From positions 11,774,858-11,838,857 of the forward strand of contig OX387190.1 in NCBI GenBank assembly GCA_947561395.2: a DNA stretch of 64,000 nt. Direction: 5' to 3'. This document shows, piece after piece, positions 35,480 through 48,600 of this stretch (within the stretch, counting starts at the first letter, position 1; the number at the start of each line of letters is the position of its first letter). Under the pieces are notes generated by a model. It was not told the origin of the DNA, searched no databases, and worked only from the letters and a program-made list of their open reading frames with translations. Origin of the DNA: Buxus sempervirens. Lineage: Eukaryota; Streptophyta; Magnoliopsida; Buxales; Buxaceae. A program made the position numbers and the translations under genes.

Positions 35480-36400
35480 GCTTTTATTTAGCTAAAACCC
35501 TTAGGGGGTACCTTAGTGTTAAGTATGGGTGTACCTTAGTGATAAGTAGAGGGTTCCTTATTGTTATTTGAAAGGGATTTGCCTTAGTTACTCAAAAGGT
35601 TATACTTTAGGTAAACTTGAGGGGTACCATAGTTATACAAGAGGGGGTACCTTGATTATTGAAAGGTGTACCTTAGTTATGTAAGAGGGTACTCTAGTTA
35701 TCCAAAGGGGTCCCCTAGCTGTATAAGGGGGGTGTACCTTAGTTATTCAAGGGGGTACATTAGCTAAAACAGTGGGATACCTTAACTATAGAAGGGATGT
35801 ACCTTAGTTATATGAGGAGGTACATCCAAGTAATACCAGGAGGGTGTACCCGAGGTAATATAGGGGATGTACCTTAGGTATGTTGGAGGTACTTTAGTTA
35901 TATAAAGGGGGTACCTTAGCTGTATAAGGGAATGTGCCTTAGGTAAAATAGTGGGGGGTTACCTTACTTATATAGGGGTTACTTTAGTTAGACAAAGGGG
36001 TACTTTGGCTATATAGGGGGGTGTACCCTAGGTAAAATAGTGGGGGTACCTTACTTATATGAGAGGAGTACCTCTAGGAAATACAAGGAGTGTACCCTAG
36101 GTAATATAAGGAGTACCTTAGGCAAACACATGGGGTACTTTAGGTAAATCAAGGGGGTACTTTAGATATTCAAGTGAGGTACCTTAGGCACAACAGTGGG
36201 GTACTGTAGGTATTCATGTGGGGTACCTTAGGCAACGTGAGTGATGTACCTTGGGCAATATAAGAAGGTACCTTAGAGATAATTAGGGGATACTTTAGGT
36301 ATTCAAATGGGGTACCATAGGCAATACAAGTGAGGTACCTTAAGTATAATTAGGAGGTACTTTAGTGGTATTTGGGAGATACTTTGTGGTACACTTAACT
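35480..36400 (-). repeat. Minisatellite, reversed relative to 1384-1760
   Basis: About forty degenerate copies of GGGGGTACCTTAGGTAT-like units run over 0.9 kb inside the LTR, longer than the 0.38-kb array in the sister LTR. Confidence 0.88.
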
Positions 36401-37354
36401 CTAACTTTTCAGAACTTGATTTCCAATTCACTAAAGCTAATTGGAGAGTATCTTAGACAATTGGAATTGAGAAATAACATTAATTAAACTTACCTTAATA
36501 ACCTTCATAAAGTTCAATTGATTTCTCTAAATCCTCAAGAATAATCCACATTTACCTCATCTTCATAACACAAATACTTAATTAGTCTAATAATCACACT
36601 TTAGGTAATTAAGCTTAATAATTAAGGTATAATCCGGGACGGGGTTTTACACGAGGAGTGCTGTTCGTGGGTTTCAAAGGAAGCAAGAAAACTTGCTTAA
36701 GTGTTTGTAAGAGGTAAGCAACACCACCCCAACCTATCTTTGCATTTTCGGCCATTTTTGTATGTGGATTGAATGTGTTAGGGTTGTGATGTAAAATGTT
36801 TTATTTGTACAAATAGGGAATTTTCTTGTGGGTTTTGTTAGTAGGATATAACTACACATGCTAGGAGCAATTTAGAGCCCAAAAACACCCAAAACGAGTG
36901 AGATTTGAGAAAATCCCAAAAGTTCGGATTTCGCGAACTGTCAAAAAGCCCAGCCGCTCGAGCGGGCATCAGGCGGTAGCTTTAAGTAGCTTTAGATAGA
37001 GAATTAAGGCATGGCCACTCGAGCGACGCTCAAGCGATTGTTCTAGCGCCCTGTTTTAATAGAAGAACCCAAGAGTTAAATTATGGCCGCTCGAAGCCAG
37101 TTCGAGCGCCCTGCTCTGTTTTCCCAAATTTTGAGTTTTAGCCCAAATTGAACAACAATTTGATTTCACTCAAATCCAACTCATGTAAAAGTGAGAGTTA
37201 GGTGTTTAAGAGGTGTTCGAACTGGAGTTGGCACCAAATATCAATTAGTAAAGATTTTTGGTACGTTTTGCTAAAAAAAGGTCTCCTAGAGAGAGTTATG
37301 TTCCAAATCTTTATAGAAGTGGGATAAAGTGATTCTACCACTTCAAATACCTTC

Positions 37355-39749
37355 TATAAAACCCCGAACTTTCCTTGAATAATATAATAAATTAATAAAT
37401 AATATCTTTGGGAATTTTAATTGATGGAAATATTTTATTAATGTAGGGGATAATATAAATAATGGAGATCCAGAGTTGGACGCAGATCCGACCGTCCGAT
37501 CATGAGTTATCAAGGTATGATTCATATTTTAAGTTTGTTGTGTTCTGATTGGGTAGTGTGCATAGGAAAACTTGTAAGTGAGCTACATGGGATCAGAGGG
37601 ATAAATACTAGTTTAATACCCTAATCTTATACGTTTGGAATACTTGCTCGTATTCAACAACCGCAAGAGAGAGACCGAGAGCGACTGTGCGACTGGAAGA
37701 GAAGAAGAAGAAGGAGGAGGAGGAAGAGAGGACTCGTGTCTTGTGCTCCTCATCGTCCAGAGCATTGCTGGGTGATAGTGATCGTAGTTGTTCAAGAAGA
37801 GAAGGAGAAACAACGTAAACAGAGGTAGGTGACACCATTTGATCGTTCGTTTTGTATTTACGTGTGTTTAATCTTCAAACCATATTTTTATGATGTAGAT
37901 ATATGTATAAAGCATGATATAATCGTTATAAGTATTGTGGGATTGCTTAGAATAGGAAAAATCACATTTTTGAACTGTTTCCGAACGTTTTCGAGGGACA
38001 GCCAACCTTACTGTGCTAGGCGATCCTCAGCGCTCTTAGGCGCTAGTGTAAAATTCGAGACCGCCCAAGACCGTTAGACAATTTATTGTCGGCAATCTAA
38101 ATTGAACTACCGCTTACCTTAGACCGCCGGGGCGATCCTAAGCGCTCTGTGTAGAAAATGCAGAATTTCGTAATTTCAAACCCTGATTCAATTCCAAACT
38201 ATTTTTAGTCAATTTTAATCATTAATTAAGATGTTTTAAGACCAAAATAATTTATCAAGTTTCCTGTTTTACAAGAAAATAAATTAGGGAGATATTTAGG
38301 ACACTAGTTGCCAAACTTTGTATGAAACTGTGAAATCTAGTATTTGGAAGATTTGACCTATTATTTGATTACTAGAACATCTCTAAACTACACTATAAAC
38401 CAGATAATTACATAATGAGAATTTAGATCATAAGTTCAACTCAGTTAACCCGAATATTGAAGGAAATGTCAGATTTACCCTTTTATATGCTGCTAGGCAC
38501 CAACCCTTATAGAAATATTATACTTTAGGGATTCTTGGAGTCTAATGGGCATAGCTGGTTATGGATCCATAGTTGTGGTTAGATAGCTAAGGGATATTTC
38601 ATTTGGGTTGAGTTTCTCCCTTGTGTGAGCACACTTCCTTTGCAAGTTGGTTTGTTTGGGAAGGTCCTATGTCTGGAGGGACACCCCGGTGAGCCGCTGG
38701 TGATTCCCTGTACATGTGGATAAGCGGCCATCTCCATGTATTGATTCTGGTGTTGCATGCTGGTAGTACATGCCAACTCTGATGGGTACGTGTGCAATAA
38801 GTCAATGACTACGGATCTTGTCTAAGTTGCGCTGCATGCGACTTGAGTATCATTAGTAGCACTGCTCCTAAGACGCACGGTGGTATGGCGATTGCTCGAG
38901 AGTCATCTCAAAAGGTTTATCTATCTTTGTGAGTCCTACAATTACACTAAAATCACAAACACATGTTGTTACTGTTGCATACATACTGAAGGCAAGGAAT
39001 TGGTATATTGGTTGGATGTGACTGTTTAGTGCATCCTAGTAACATATGGATTATGTTATTGATTTCTGATATTGGATTCCTATATAAAACTTGCTGAAAC
39101 TTAAATTTAAAACTATTTTATATACTATTTTGTATTCCATGATCAATACGAATGGTTATACGAGCCTACTTAGTCGAGATTGCTTAATCGTGCATGAATT
39201 GTTATTTTTATGTATATGAACTGTTTAAACATGCATGTGTTACCTACTAGGATATTCGTATCTCACCCTACCTTTATCTTATTTTTCAGCTAATACGCGA
39301 GAGGGGGATCATAGTAGTGATTTCCAGGGAGAGCTAGCTGATTATTCGCCGGAGGAGTACTATTATCCGGATTTTGTCTGAGGTTGTGGATTGATATAGA
39401 CTTAGTTATTTTGATTAGATTATTATTCATTTTGGTTTGATGTATTAAAGAGATGAGATAGTAGTGACCCTTTTATTTTACCAGACTTTAATATTGATTT
39501 TGATGGTTAACTATATCTTAGTTTCTTGAAGATTTTAGACTATACTTCGGCACATACATGTTCCGCACTCTGATAGTTAATTAATGAATGGATTACTTAT
39601 TTCTTTAGTCTGGTATATTCTTGATGATTTATTGATATGGGCCAGTAACATCTCGGATTTGGTTGATGAACTGAATTCACGTTATTACAATAGCAAACCG
39701 GGTTCAGGTTGGGTGCCGGTTTGCACTGACCCGGGTTCAAGGCGTTACA
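37355..39749 (+). repeat. Solo LTR, 2395 bp, TA...CA termini
   Basis: A perfect target duplication CCTTC lies at 37350-37354 and 39750-39754. It begins TATAAAACCCCGAAC instead of TGTAAAACCCCG and ends CAAGGCGTTACA. It contains a leader with no ATG, a donor ACAGAG/GTAGGT (GT at 37825), a word cluster of AGGCGATCCT and AGCGCTC (38010-38145), and a terminal exon (39290-39381). Confidence 0.9.
39290..39381 (+). other. LTR-borne terminal exon, copy 4
   Basis: Acceptor ATTTTTCAG, 2 nt, then 29 codons starting NTREGDHSSDFQ and ending GELADYSPEEYYYPDFV, then TGA. The length is 92 nt (2 modulo 3). It is the best-preserved long copy, with a clean acceptor. Confidence 0.6.
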
Positions 39750-40891
39750 CCTTCCAAATAACCTATGGAAGTAGAATACAAGGACCAAACCCAAGTTGAA
39801 TAAGTTTCGTGAGGCATAGATTGCCAAGTTGAGTTATGGATTGTGGAAAATTCCCAAAAAGAGGATGTTAGCCCAGATCGAACCACCAAAGGTCTTTATT
39901 CAAATCCAACAGATGTATAAGCTAGAATTTCATGACAAGGAAGTGTCCCAATTAGTAGTATCTCGAAAGTCCAAGTACCAAGGACTTTGGGTACGTGTTA
40001 CCAAGGGAGATATTACCAAGAGTTTCTGTCCTAGATTACTACAGAATCAGGGTAACTTGATTCCACCCTTTTAAGCACCTTTCAATTGGCCTTTAGAAGT
40101 AGAAATCAAGATCCAAGACCCAGTGGTATAAGTATCAAAGAATTAAGACATAGGTTGCCTGAGTGAGACCCGAAAAGTGGAAATTTCCAGAAAAGCCAAC
40201 CCTTTTCCCCTTGACCCTTATGGTGAGTACACCCCACTTGATACGTCGGGCTTTGGCCTGGAATTTGGCACAAGACATGGAGGGCATTAGCCCATAGTGA
40301 ATTGTAAGATACCAAGGGCATTGACCCATATTGAGTTATGACCTCAAAGGCATTGACCCACTACTTGTGGCATGAAGTGAAAGGGGGCTGTGGCCCCATG
40401 GTATTGTTATACAAATACAAACATCGAAAAGAGGGTAGTGGCCCATGGCTGTTGATCGTGAATGAAAGGGCACCCGTAGTGGCCCAAGGTTATTGATAGT
40501 GAATGGAGGGCAGTGGCCCAGAACCCATGAGTAATGAATAAGGGCTTGGCCCAAGAATGACTCGGGTAAGGCCAAAGGCTACCCTTGAGATCTGGCATGC
40601 CCGAGTGCATGATCCACATGATATTGAAAGTAACCTCACCATTGTCCATGTTATACAAGTAAGATTGTTTATACACATGTTCTATGGCCAAGTGCCATTG
40701 TTATTGTTCATAGTGTACTGTATTGTTCCGGCACCATGTGTATTCGGTAGCCGATGCCCATTGGCTATGTAGACAGCAATGGATGTATCTGTTCTTCCGG
40801 CACCCTGTGTATTCAGTAGCCGATGCCCATTGGCTATGTGTAGACAGCAATGGATGTATCTATTCTTCCGGCACGCTGTGTATTCGGTGGC

Positions 40892-43800
40892 TGTAAGCAC
40901 CTCATTTTTGCGCTCCCGGAAAAGCCGGAAATGCAAAACCCAGCTAAAAAGTCAAACACTAAGGGGTGAAAATTTGACTTTTTGATCCAGTGATAATTGG
41001 CCACCTTGCTTTATCTCAATGGATAGAGGATCCCGACACGGTTCCAACGCAACGGAGTTTGCTGGAATCGGAGTCCGGATAAAGGTTCGATGGGCCGGTC
41101 AAACTTAAAGGAGAGCCGAAAGTTGACTTTTCCTCGAACCCCGTGCCAAGTGCTTAGCCCTATGTCATTTAATAGAGTGCTCCAATACGAGTCTAATGCA
41201 ATTGAGTTTGCCCAAATTGGAGTTCGGATGAATGAGATATGAGCTGTCGAAGTTTCCGAGCAGCAAAACCGGAAACTGCACACGTGGCAGCCAACGCAGC
41301 AAAATATCTCAGGGACTAAATCTTGAATATCCAAAAATCACTAAAAATCTCAAGGACTAAACCAAAATTCGCATGGACCAATTCGTAATTGCTCAAGAAT
41401 GTCAAATCGGTCGAATCGGTCAAGTCGAGGGGCAAATCTGTAATTTTTTTATTTGTATCCGGTCAAATATATCAGATACACATAGACTTGTGTATAACTG
41501 ACATCCAATGTCGGATACAAGGATTTGCTCAGCGAGATTCACGCCGATTTCCCGACAAATTAGCGGAGGCATTTAATTTTCGAATAATTGTGTTTTGTAT
41601 CTGATATTTTATGCCGGATACAAAGGAGGTTCAGTGTATCCAACATTAAATGCAGGATACAAAGGACATGTAGTGTATCCGGCATTATCCGACATTTAAT
41701 GCCGGATACATTAAGTTTGTCTATAAAAGCACAGCAGCCACCTTTGGCCGGGGGTTGGGTCTTTTTTGCTGTTCTCAGCCTTCTTCCCCCACCTGTTTCC
41801 TGCGGAACTCTTCCCTCTGTAACTCCATTTGCCCTTCACCACTTCCCTGGACCACCCCAAGCCACTCTTGTCCTCCTTTTCCTTCTCTATCTCCATCTAC
41901 ACTCCAAGAAGAAGGTGGGTCGTTGCTGTTGGTGCAAGGAAAGGCAAGCTCCAGCTGCTGTCCGGCTTCAAAAAGGGTGTCTCCACCCTACTCCAGAGCA
42001 CAAGAACCCTCAGGTAAGGTTCCTCATCATATTGTATCCATCATACATTAAATTCAGATTTTCTATGGTGTTTGCTAAGTTGGTCATCTCCCCTTGCATG
42101 AGCCTGTTTTAGGCTTTGTTCTGCATGTGTTTGGTAACATGGAGGTCTCTAAAGGTGAGAGAGACCCCATGCACAACCCCATGAAAATATGGGAGCATCG
42201 GCCACACCATTGGAGGCCAACAAGGTTGCTATTTTGGGAATCCTTGGGGATTCAGTAGGGAGGAGCTTGTTCCTCCATAATTCATCCAATGTATCCCTAC
42301 GTAAACCCCCTTCTCTTCCCCTTCTCTGAATGTTCGTTAGGTTTAAGCATGAGTCTTAGGTCCAGACATTGCTAAGATGTGTAGGGAATGCATGTTAGAT
42401 TATGGCTTTTTATTGTTCTTCTCGCATGTGTATGGTTCTTTTTTTTTTCTTTTTGCTGTTTTCTGCTTCTCGCATGCATGTGGATTTGTGGTTTTCGGTA
42501 ACCCCTTTCTTATTGATCTTTTGCTGGAGAATGTCATCACATGAGGATGCATGCCAATGCCATGTTCTCTTTATTTCTCTAAGCCTGCTGTTTCCTTTTT
42601 AAGTATATGCATGCGAGCATGTTTCCACCATCATTTTAGGCTATGGGCTTAGCTCACCTGAGCTGCTGCTGGAGACGGCAGCAGCACCCCCACCCTCTTG
42701 TAATGATCCATATAGGTTGCTGTCCCCAGTAAGCTTGCTGACCCAAATGCCTAAGCCCCCTCAAGCCCAACACATAACCCACAGCCATGCCTTGTTTGCT
42801 TATTTAGGATTGTTTTTTTTATCTCTAGATGGAAGTTCAAGCTCTTCTTCCTCTTGGTGATTTACTGTTTTTCTATGACCAAAGCATGCTTCCCCCACCA
42901 TAGGCATAGCTGCCGTTTCCATTTTCTTTCCAATCTAAACATGTTGCTAAGTGTGTGCACTAATCGTGTCCTTGTTTGTTTGTTGTTCTTTTCTTGGCAT
43001 GCACATGAGCATGTTCCCCTTACCCATAAGCCTCCACTACTTGCTGCTGTCCCAGAAGGTTGGGAATCCCAAGACCACCTCGAGCATGATCCCATCACCC
43101 CTCGAACCCACTGTTGTGGCCAACACAAGCTGCTGCTGGGTGCAACAGCAGCAGCCCCTTCATTCCCTGGTAGGTAACTTCCAAGCCTAACAAGTATGAT
43201 CCCCAATACCCTTTGGCATCTGCTGTCCCAGCAGGTTTAGGAGCCCTAAACCCTCCCTAGTGACGGTCTATTAGTGCCATGAAGGAAGGACCACATTGCC
43301 CTCTCCCCTTCCCCATTGCCTTGCTGGAAAATCCCCAAAGTAGGCCAAATGAGGCCTCTCCCCAAATTTGAACCAATGTGGGCCTTCCCAGGGGCCCACA
43401 AGACTTGTAGAAGGCCCTAGGAAGCCCCTGGAAGCCATCCCAATGGCCAAAGCCCGAAAAGGCCATTTTTGATGTGATCCGGCAACTCAGGCCGAATCAC
43501 CTATGCCCTGTGTGTATCCGGCAACTAAGGCCGGATACACACAGAAATATAATTTTTATGTTTTTTTGTGTTCCTTGCCGAATTTTGTGATGGTTTGAGC
43601 CAAACCAAGTGAACCAATAGGGTTTCCGGGACACCCGGAAACCCAACTTGGGACCTGGACCACCGGTCCAATTAGGCACACTAGTGGGCCTTCCAACGGG
43701 GCCCACCAAGCCCGATAAACCCGAAAGCATGCAAATAAGCAAGATTAAGTGGAATTAACTAATCAAACCGGGTGGACCGAACCCAATGCGGTCTACCAAG

Positions 43801-44582
43801 ACTTGTCTTTATGGAATGATGAGTGAAATTGCATGGTTTGGCCGAGACCGAGGGCAAGGGCCTATCGAGCCCACCAAAGCCCACTAACCAAACCAAGTGA
43901 AGGGCTCAAGCCCTAACTTCATGGAATTCGGGCTTTCAAGCCCAAAACTGGACTACGGGCCCCAAGCCCAATGTCCAAAAGACTTTGGCAAATATAAACA
44001 AGATAAGTTAAAAACACTTTGGCATCCATCATGGGGGCCCCACTCAGGGCCCGCAAACCAATGCAGACTCACTTATTGCATGAAAATCACATAAGGCTCC
44101 AACTTGAACAAACTAAATAAAATCAAATCACCTCACCAAAGCCCACAGGGTCTCCTGGGCTTAGACAGAGGCCCACATGGGCACATGAGCTCACCCAAGC
44201 CCACCAAGGCAATCGTGGGCCTTCCAACGGGGCCCACCCCATCAGACTCAGATCACCTAAATCAAGCAAGATAAAATCAATTAAAGAGACCCACACCACT
44301 CAGGAGGTCCCGACAGACTTAACCCAATCGCATATCGGATTAGGAATCGGGTAAGACCAAATAAGCTGACTCAAACCAGGGAACCCACGGGACCCATCAT
44401 CCGACGGGGTGGACTGGGGTGTCTATGGACTTCCCCAGACCGCAACCGAGAACCGACTTAGAATCTCAAGCCGCAGACCAAAGGCCAAAATAAACAAACT
44501 TAGGCACCCAGGTGTCCGCCTGCACCCCATCAGGCGGTGGCAACTCAGAACTTTCCCATGCCGCGTTCCCGACGCGCGCACA
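40892..44582 (+). repeat. Solo LTR, 3691 bp, TGTAAGCACCTC family
   Basis: A perfect target duplication GTGGC lies at 40887-40891 and 44583-44587. It starts TGTAAGCACCTCATTTTTGC and ends CGACGCGCGCACA. It has repeat units near 40975 and 41124, a word array (41455-41712), TATAAAAG (41722-41729), a CT-rich leader, a donor CTCAG/GTAAGG (GT at 42014) and a second word cluster (43474-43540). It sits inside a 71-bp tandem array of the host LTR. Confidence 0.93.
41455..41712 (+). promoter_or_regulatory. GTATCCGG/GCCGGATAC word array upstream of TATA box
   Basis: About five inverted pairs occur, such as GTATCTGATATTTTATGCCG then GATAC. The last pair ends ten bases before TATAAAAG (41722-41729). Confidence 0.55.
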
Positions 44583-45316
44583 GTGGCCGATGCCCATTGG
44601 CTATGTGTAAACAACAATGGATGCATATGTTCTTCTGGTACCCTGTGTATTCAGTAGCTGATGCCCATTGTCTATGTGTAGACAGCAATGGATGTATCCG
44701 TTCTTCCAGCACCCTGTGTATTCTGAGGCCGAAGCCCATTGTCTATGTGTAGACAGCAATGGATGTGTAATGTATGCCTAGCCACCATGTGTAAACGGTG
44801 AAGCTAGATGAATAATTGTGATTATTGTTGTTCTTGATGCCTAGCCACCATGTGTAGACGGTGAAGCTAGATGAATAATTGTGATTGATGTTTTCGACGG
44901 TATTGTGATACCACTCTAAGTATTATTGGGTAATCATCTATGGATACTCATACGACATATGTAACTATAGTAGTAGATGCCTACGTCACGTAAGATCGGC
45001 GTAGATGCCTAGCCACCACATGTAATTGGTGAAGCTAGACGGAGATATGGATGATGTATAGTTAGATACCAAATTACCTGCATGATCAATTGTGAGATCG
45101 GATGGAAGATTGTATTAAATGCATAAACTGTACACTGACGTACAAGCATGCACCAATTTTTATGGCACTAAATTGTGATAATTGATTTATGATTTCAAAT
45201 AAACTGCATGTCATGATTTAACCAATTGATATATGCCTAAACTGTGTTTTCTCATGCATGCATGTGTTGCTTACTGAGACATTCGTCTCACAGTTGCTTT
45301 ACTTCTTATTTTTCAG

Positions 45317-45384
45317 ATCCATCGACGTCCGGTGTGAAGGACCGGGCTGGGGATAGAGGCAAAGAGAAAGCCTTTGGGTATTGA
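45317..45384 (+). other. LTR-borne terminal exon, copy 5 (shortest)
   Basis: Acceptor ATTTTTCAG, 2 nt, then 21 codons starting PSTSGVKDRAG and ending in Phe-Gly-Tyr, then TGA. The length is 68 nt (2 modulo 3). It keeps the phase but not the EDYYYP end. Confidence 0.45.
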
Positions 45385-45676
45385 GAGGACTTTTGTAGGC
45401 CTTAGGCTTTTATTTTGAAATACATGTATAGTTTTGGATTGTACACTTTGTACTTTGAGAGGAGTGATATAGTAACCCATCTTTTTGTAACTAACTCTTA
45501 TGTATTATTACATTTCTTTTATATATAGAACACACTTTTGATATGCACAGCATGAATTGTATTATCACTTGCACTTGTTAGAAAAAGTTTTAAAATCCTT
45601 CTTGTTTTGTTGAGTATAAAGGCCCACTTGCCACCGTCTGGAACGGGTCGTGCCTTGGAGGGGCAGGCTTGTGACA

Positions 45677-48600
45677 ATGGTAGCACGAGTTTTAATTGAC
45701 AATGGGTCAGCTTTAAATGTCTGCCCATTAATCACTTTTGCCAAGCTTGGTCTAGATCAATCCAAAATCAAACAAAATGGAAGGATTGTGAGGGCTTTCG
45801 ATAGCTCTAAGACACACTCCCTAGGGGAGATTGAACTGCCGATCATTATTGGGCTCAATATCTTTAACATCACATTTGAAGTAATGGATATTCCAGCAGC
45901 TTTCAATCTGCTCCTAGGAACGCTGTTGATACACTCAACTAGGGCAGTACCATCCACTCTTCACCAAAGGGTGAAATATATAAGAGGACAAAGGGTGATA
46001 ACTGTCCTAGCTGAAAATTTAATACCTCCAATAGTGTCACCTGACATACCCTTTATCAATGTCGAATTAATTGTCGACAAAATTGCATTCCACTCACTTC
46101 AGTTCGAAACTATCAATTTCATACCTGGGGGTATGAGGATAAGAAAGGGAAGATGACTAGTGCTGAGAAAATGGTGAAAAAATTGCCGAGAAAATGCAGT
46201 TTCCATCCAGGGAAAGGTCTGGGAGTCAACTTGCAATGAAGGTTGGAGCCAATAAGGGCTAAAAAGCTTACCCCTAAGGTAGGATTGGGGTTTAAACTAA
46301 GAGGTTGGAGAAGGCAAAAGCAAGTAGAGGAAGGGAACGGAGAAAGAAGACTTCATAAGAAATTCCCTCATTTAAGGGAAAATTTTCCAAAATCTTCTCA
46401 TACAATCCAGTTATCTCCTCCCGCGGATCAGTCCACACCTCCATACCGTAACATCAACCCCTTTCAGAAACCATACACCCCAACTTTGCAACCCTACATC
46501 CCACCTTCTTCACCTGAAACAATGGGCGAGCCTAGGCCACAGCCAGGACAGCAGTGGGATTTTTCTGAAGATGTTAGGGCTTTCTTTGCCATGACTGAGG
46601 GCAAAAGAGCAGAAGAAGCAGATGAGCTATCATTCATTGATTGGGCCACAGTGAAAATTCCGGATGAGATCTTATCTGGATTGGGCCCCACAGCAAAAAA
46701 GGGCTGTATAATTTATCCAATGATGATGGCATCGGATTCTGAACTTGAGGAGTAGGCTTGCACTATTTTCCCTGCTCCAGAAAAATTTATTTTGAAAAAT
46801 TGAGTGGAAACTCCCCTTAACTTTGAAGCGGCGTTTGATTGGCAAACAGACGCAGCCTCCAAAAAAAACTCCATTAGTGGAATGCCCTTTTCCTGAAGGT
46901 TATAATGAGCCTTCATCTTCAAGAAAAGCTTTTTCTGAAGGCTCTCAAAAAACAAAAAAAAAAAATAAAAGATTTTTCCATTTTTCTAGAAAATTTAAGT
47001 TTTTCAAAAAGGTCCAAACCATTTATGAACCATATAAGCAAACAGAATTAGATCAGGCTGAATATGACTTTGACCTTGAGCTCGACTTTGACCTAATGCG
47101 GATCGAAGAAGAGACCGAGGTCAAAGAAGACGAACCTCCTAAAGAAATTGAATATCAATTGGAGCGTCATGAAAAGGATGTTCAACCTAATATTGAGGAG
47201 ACCATTTCCATAAATCTAGGGACCAAGATGACCCAAAAATAGTGAAGATTGGGGCATGCTATCTGATGTGTAGCGCGATGAAATATTACAATTCTTGGTA
47301 GACTATAAAGATGTGTTCGCATGGTCGTATCGGGATATGCCAGGGTTGGATACTGACATGGTTGTGCACAGGTTATCAATTCTGCCAGAGGTTAAGCCGG
47401 TTAAGCAAAAGTTGAGAAGATTGAAACTTGAATGGACACTGAAGGTCAAAGATGAAGTGGTCAAGCAATTCCAAGCAGGATTTTTGGCAGTCTCCACGTA
47501 CCCTGAATGGTTCACAAATATAGTGCCAGTACCAAGAAGGATGGGAAAGTCAGGATGTGTGTGGATTATAGAGATCTAAATAAGGCAAGCCCTAAGGACG
47601 ATTTCCCTCTTCCACATATCAACATTCTGGTCAATAATACTGCTATACACAGCCTGTTCTCATTCATGGACGGTTTCTCTGGATATAATCAAATCAGGAT
47701 GGCAAAGGAAGATCAAGAAAAAACAGCTTTCATTACACCTTGGGGTACTTTCCATTACACTGTCATGCCATTTGGGCTTAAGAATGCCGGGGCAACCTAC
47801 CAGCGGGCCATGACAGCACTGTTCCATGATATGATCCATAAGGAGATGGAAGTCTATGTGGATGATATGATTGTCAAATCATGTGAAGAAGAGGACCATC
47901 TGGTCAACTTGAAGAAGGTGTTTGACCAACTCAGGAAATACAATTTACGGCTTAACCTAGCAAAATGTGTCTTTGGGGCTACATCAGGAAAATTATTGGG
48001 ATTCATAGTGAGCAGAAGGGGAATTGAGATTGACCCGGCTAAAGCAAAGGTGATTATTAAAATGCTACCACTCAGAACAAAGAAGGAAGTTAGGGGTTTC
48101 CTTGGAAGAATTCAATACATCAGTAGGTTCATAGCACAGCTCACTGCCATATGTGAACTGATTTTCATGCTTCTAAGAAATAACAACCCAACGGTCTGGA
48201 ATGAAGATTGGCAACAAGCTTTTGATAAGATAAAGGAATATTTGCTTAATCCACCTGTGCTAGTGCCACCAACTCCGGGAAGACCACTGATTCTGTACTT
48301 GTCAGTTTTGGAGACAACAATGGGGTGTGTCTTGAGACAGCATGATGAGACAGGTAGAAAGGAAAGGTCTATTTACAATATGAGTAAGAAGTTCACAGAA
48401 TATGAAGCAATGTATTCGCCTTTAGAAAAGACTTTTTGTGCTTTAGTGTGGACCACCCAGAGACTGAGACATTACTTCCTCAGTCATTCCACGTCATTGA
48501 TATCCAGAATGGACCCATTGAAGTACTTATTTGAGAAACCGGCACTCATCGGAAGAATGGAAAAGTGGCAGCTGTTGCTGTCTGAATTTGACCTCAAATA

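Larger units (their letters stand above)
33230..36651 (-). repeat. Solo LTR, 3422 bp, reverse strand
   Basis: The sense strand is minus: TGTAAAACCCCGTCCC at 36651 to GGGGCGCTACA at 33230. A perfect target duplication CGAGG lies at 33225-33229 and 36652-36656. It contains the reversed minisatellite (36400-35480), a TATA-like CATATAAAA near 35440, a donor-like ATCAT/GTAAGT near 35292, a word cluster of AATCGCCC and AACGTTCGGGCG (about 34860-34670) and a terminal exon (33687-33608). It is homologous to the LTR at 870-3704 end to end. Confidence 0.92.
32746..45676 (+). repeat. Compound insert: truncated long LTR holding three solo LTRs
   Basis: Pieces 32870-33229, 36652-37354, 39755-40891 and 44583-45676 join to one plus-strand LTR of about 3.3 kb. 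It has a TATATA-rich promoter near 32950, a leader with donor AAGAG/GTAAGC (GT at 36714), a CTCGAGCG word cluster (36950-37110), two sets of tandem units (about 71 bp at 40730-40885 and 44583-44760; about 63 bp at 44776-44900) and a terminal exon (45317-45384). It ends GGCTTGTGACA at 45676. Its start is lost: sequence homologous to about position 150 of the LTR at 37355 follows gag almost directly, so the gag-protease link and the LTR start were deleted together. 32746-32869 is unassigned. Confidence 0.65.

Noticed and set aside
37608..37838. Ser/Phe-rich minus-strand ORFs in the LTR leader
   Set aside because: They are translations of a GAAGAA-rich leader on the wrong strand.
44409..44626. 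Open frame near the 3' end of TGTAAGC LTRs (MDWGVYGLPQTATENRLR-like), also at 56040, 11161 (minus) and 24723 (minus)
   Set aside because: The conserved peptide is explained by close relatedness of the four LTRs. The apparent start is GTG, not ATG, and I see no splice site or other sign of translation.
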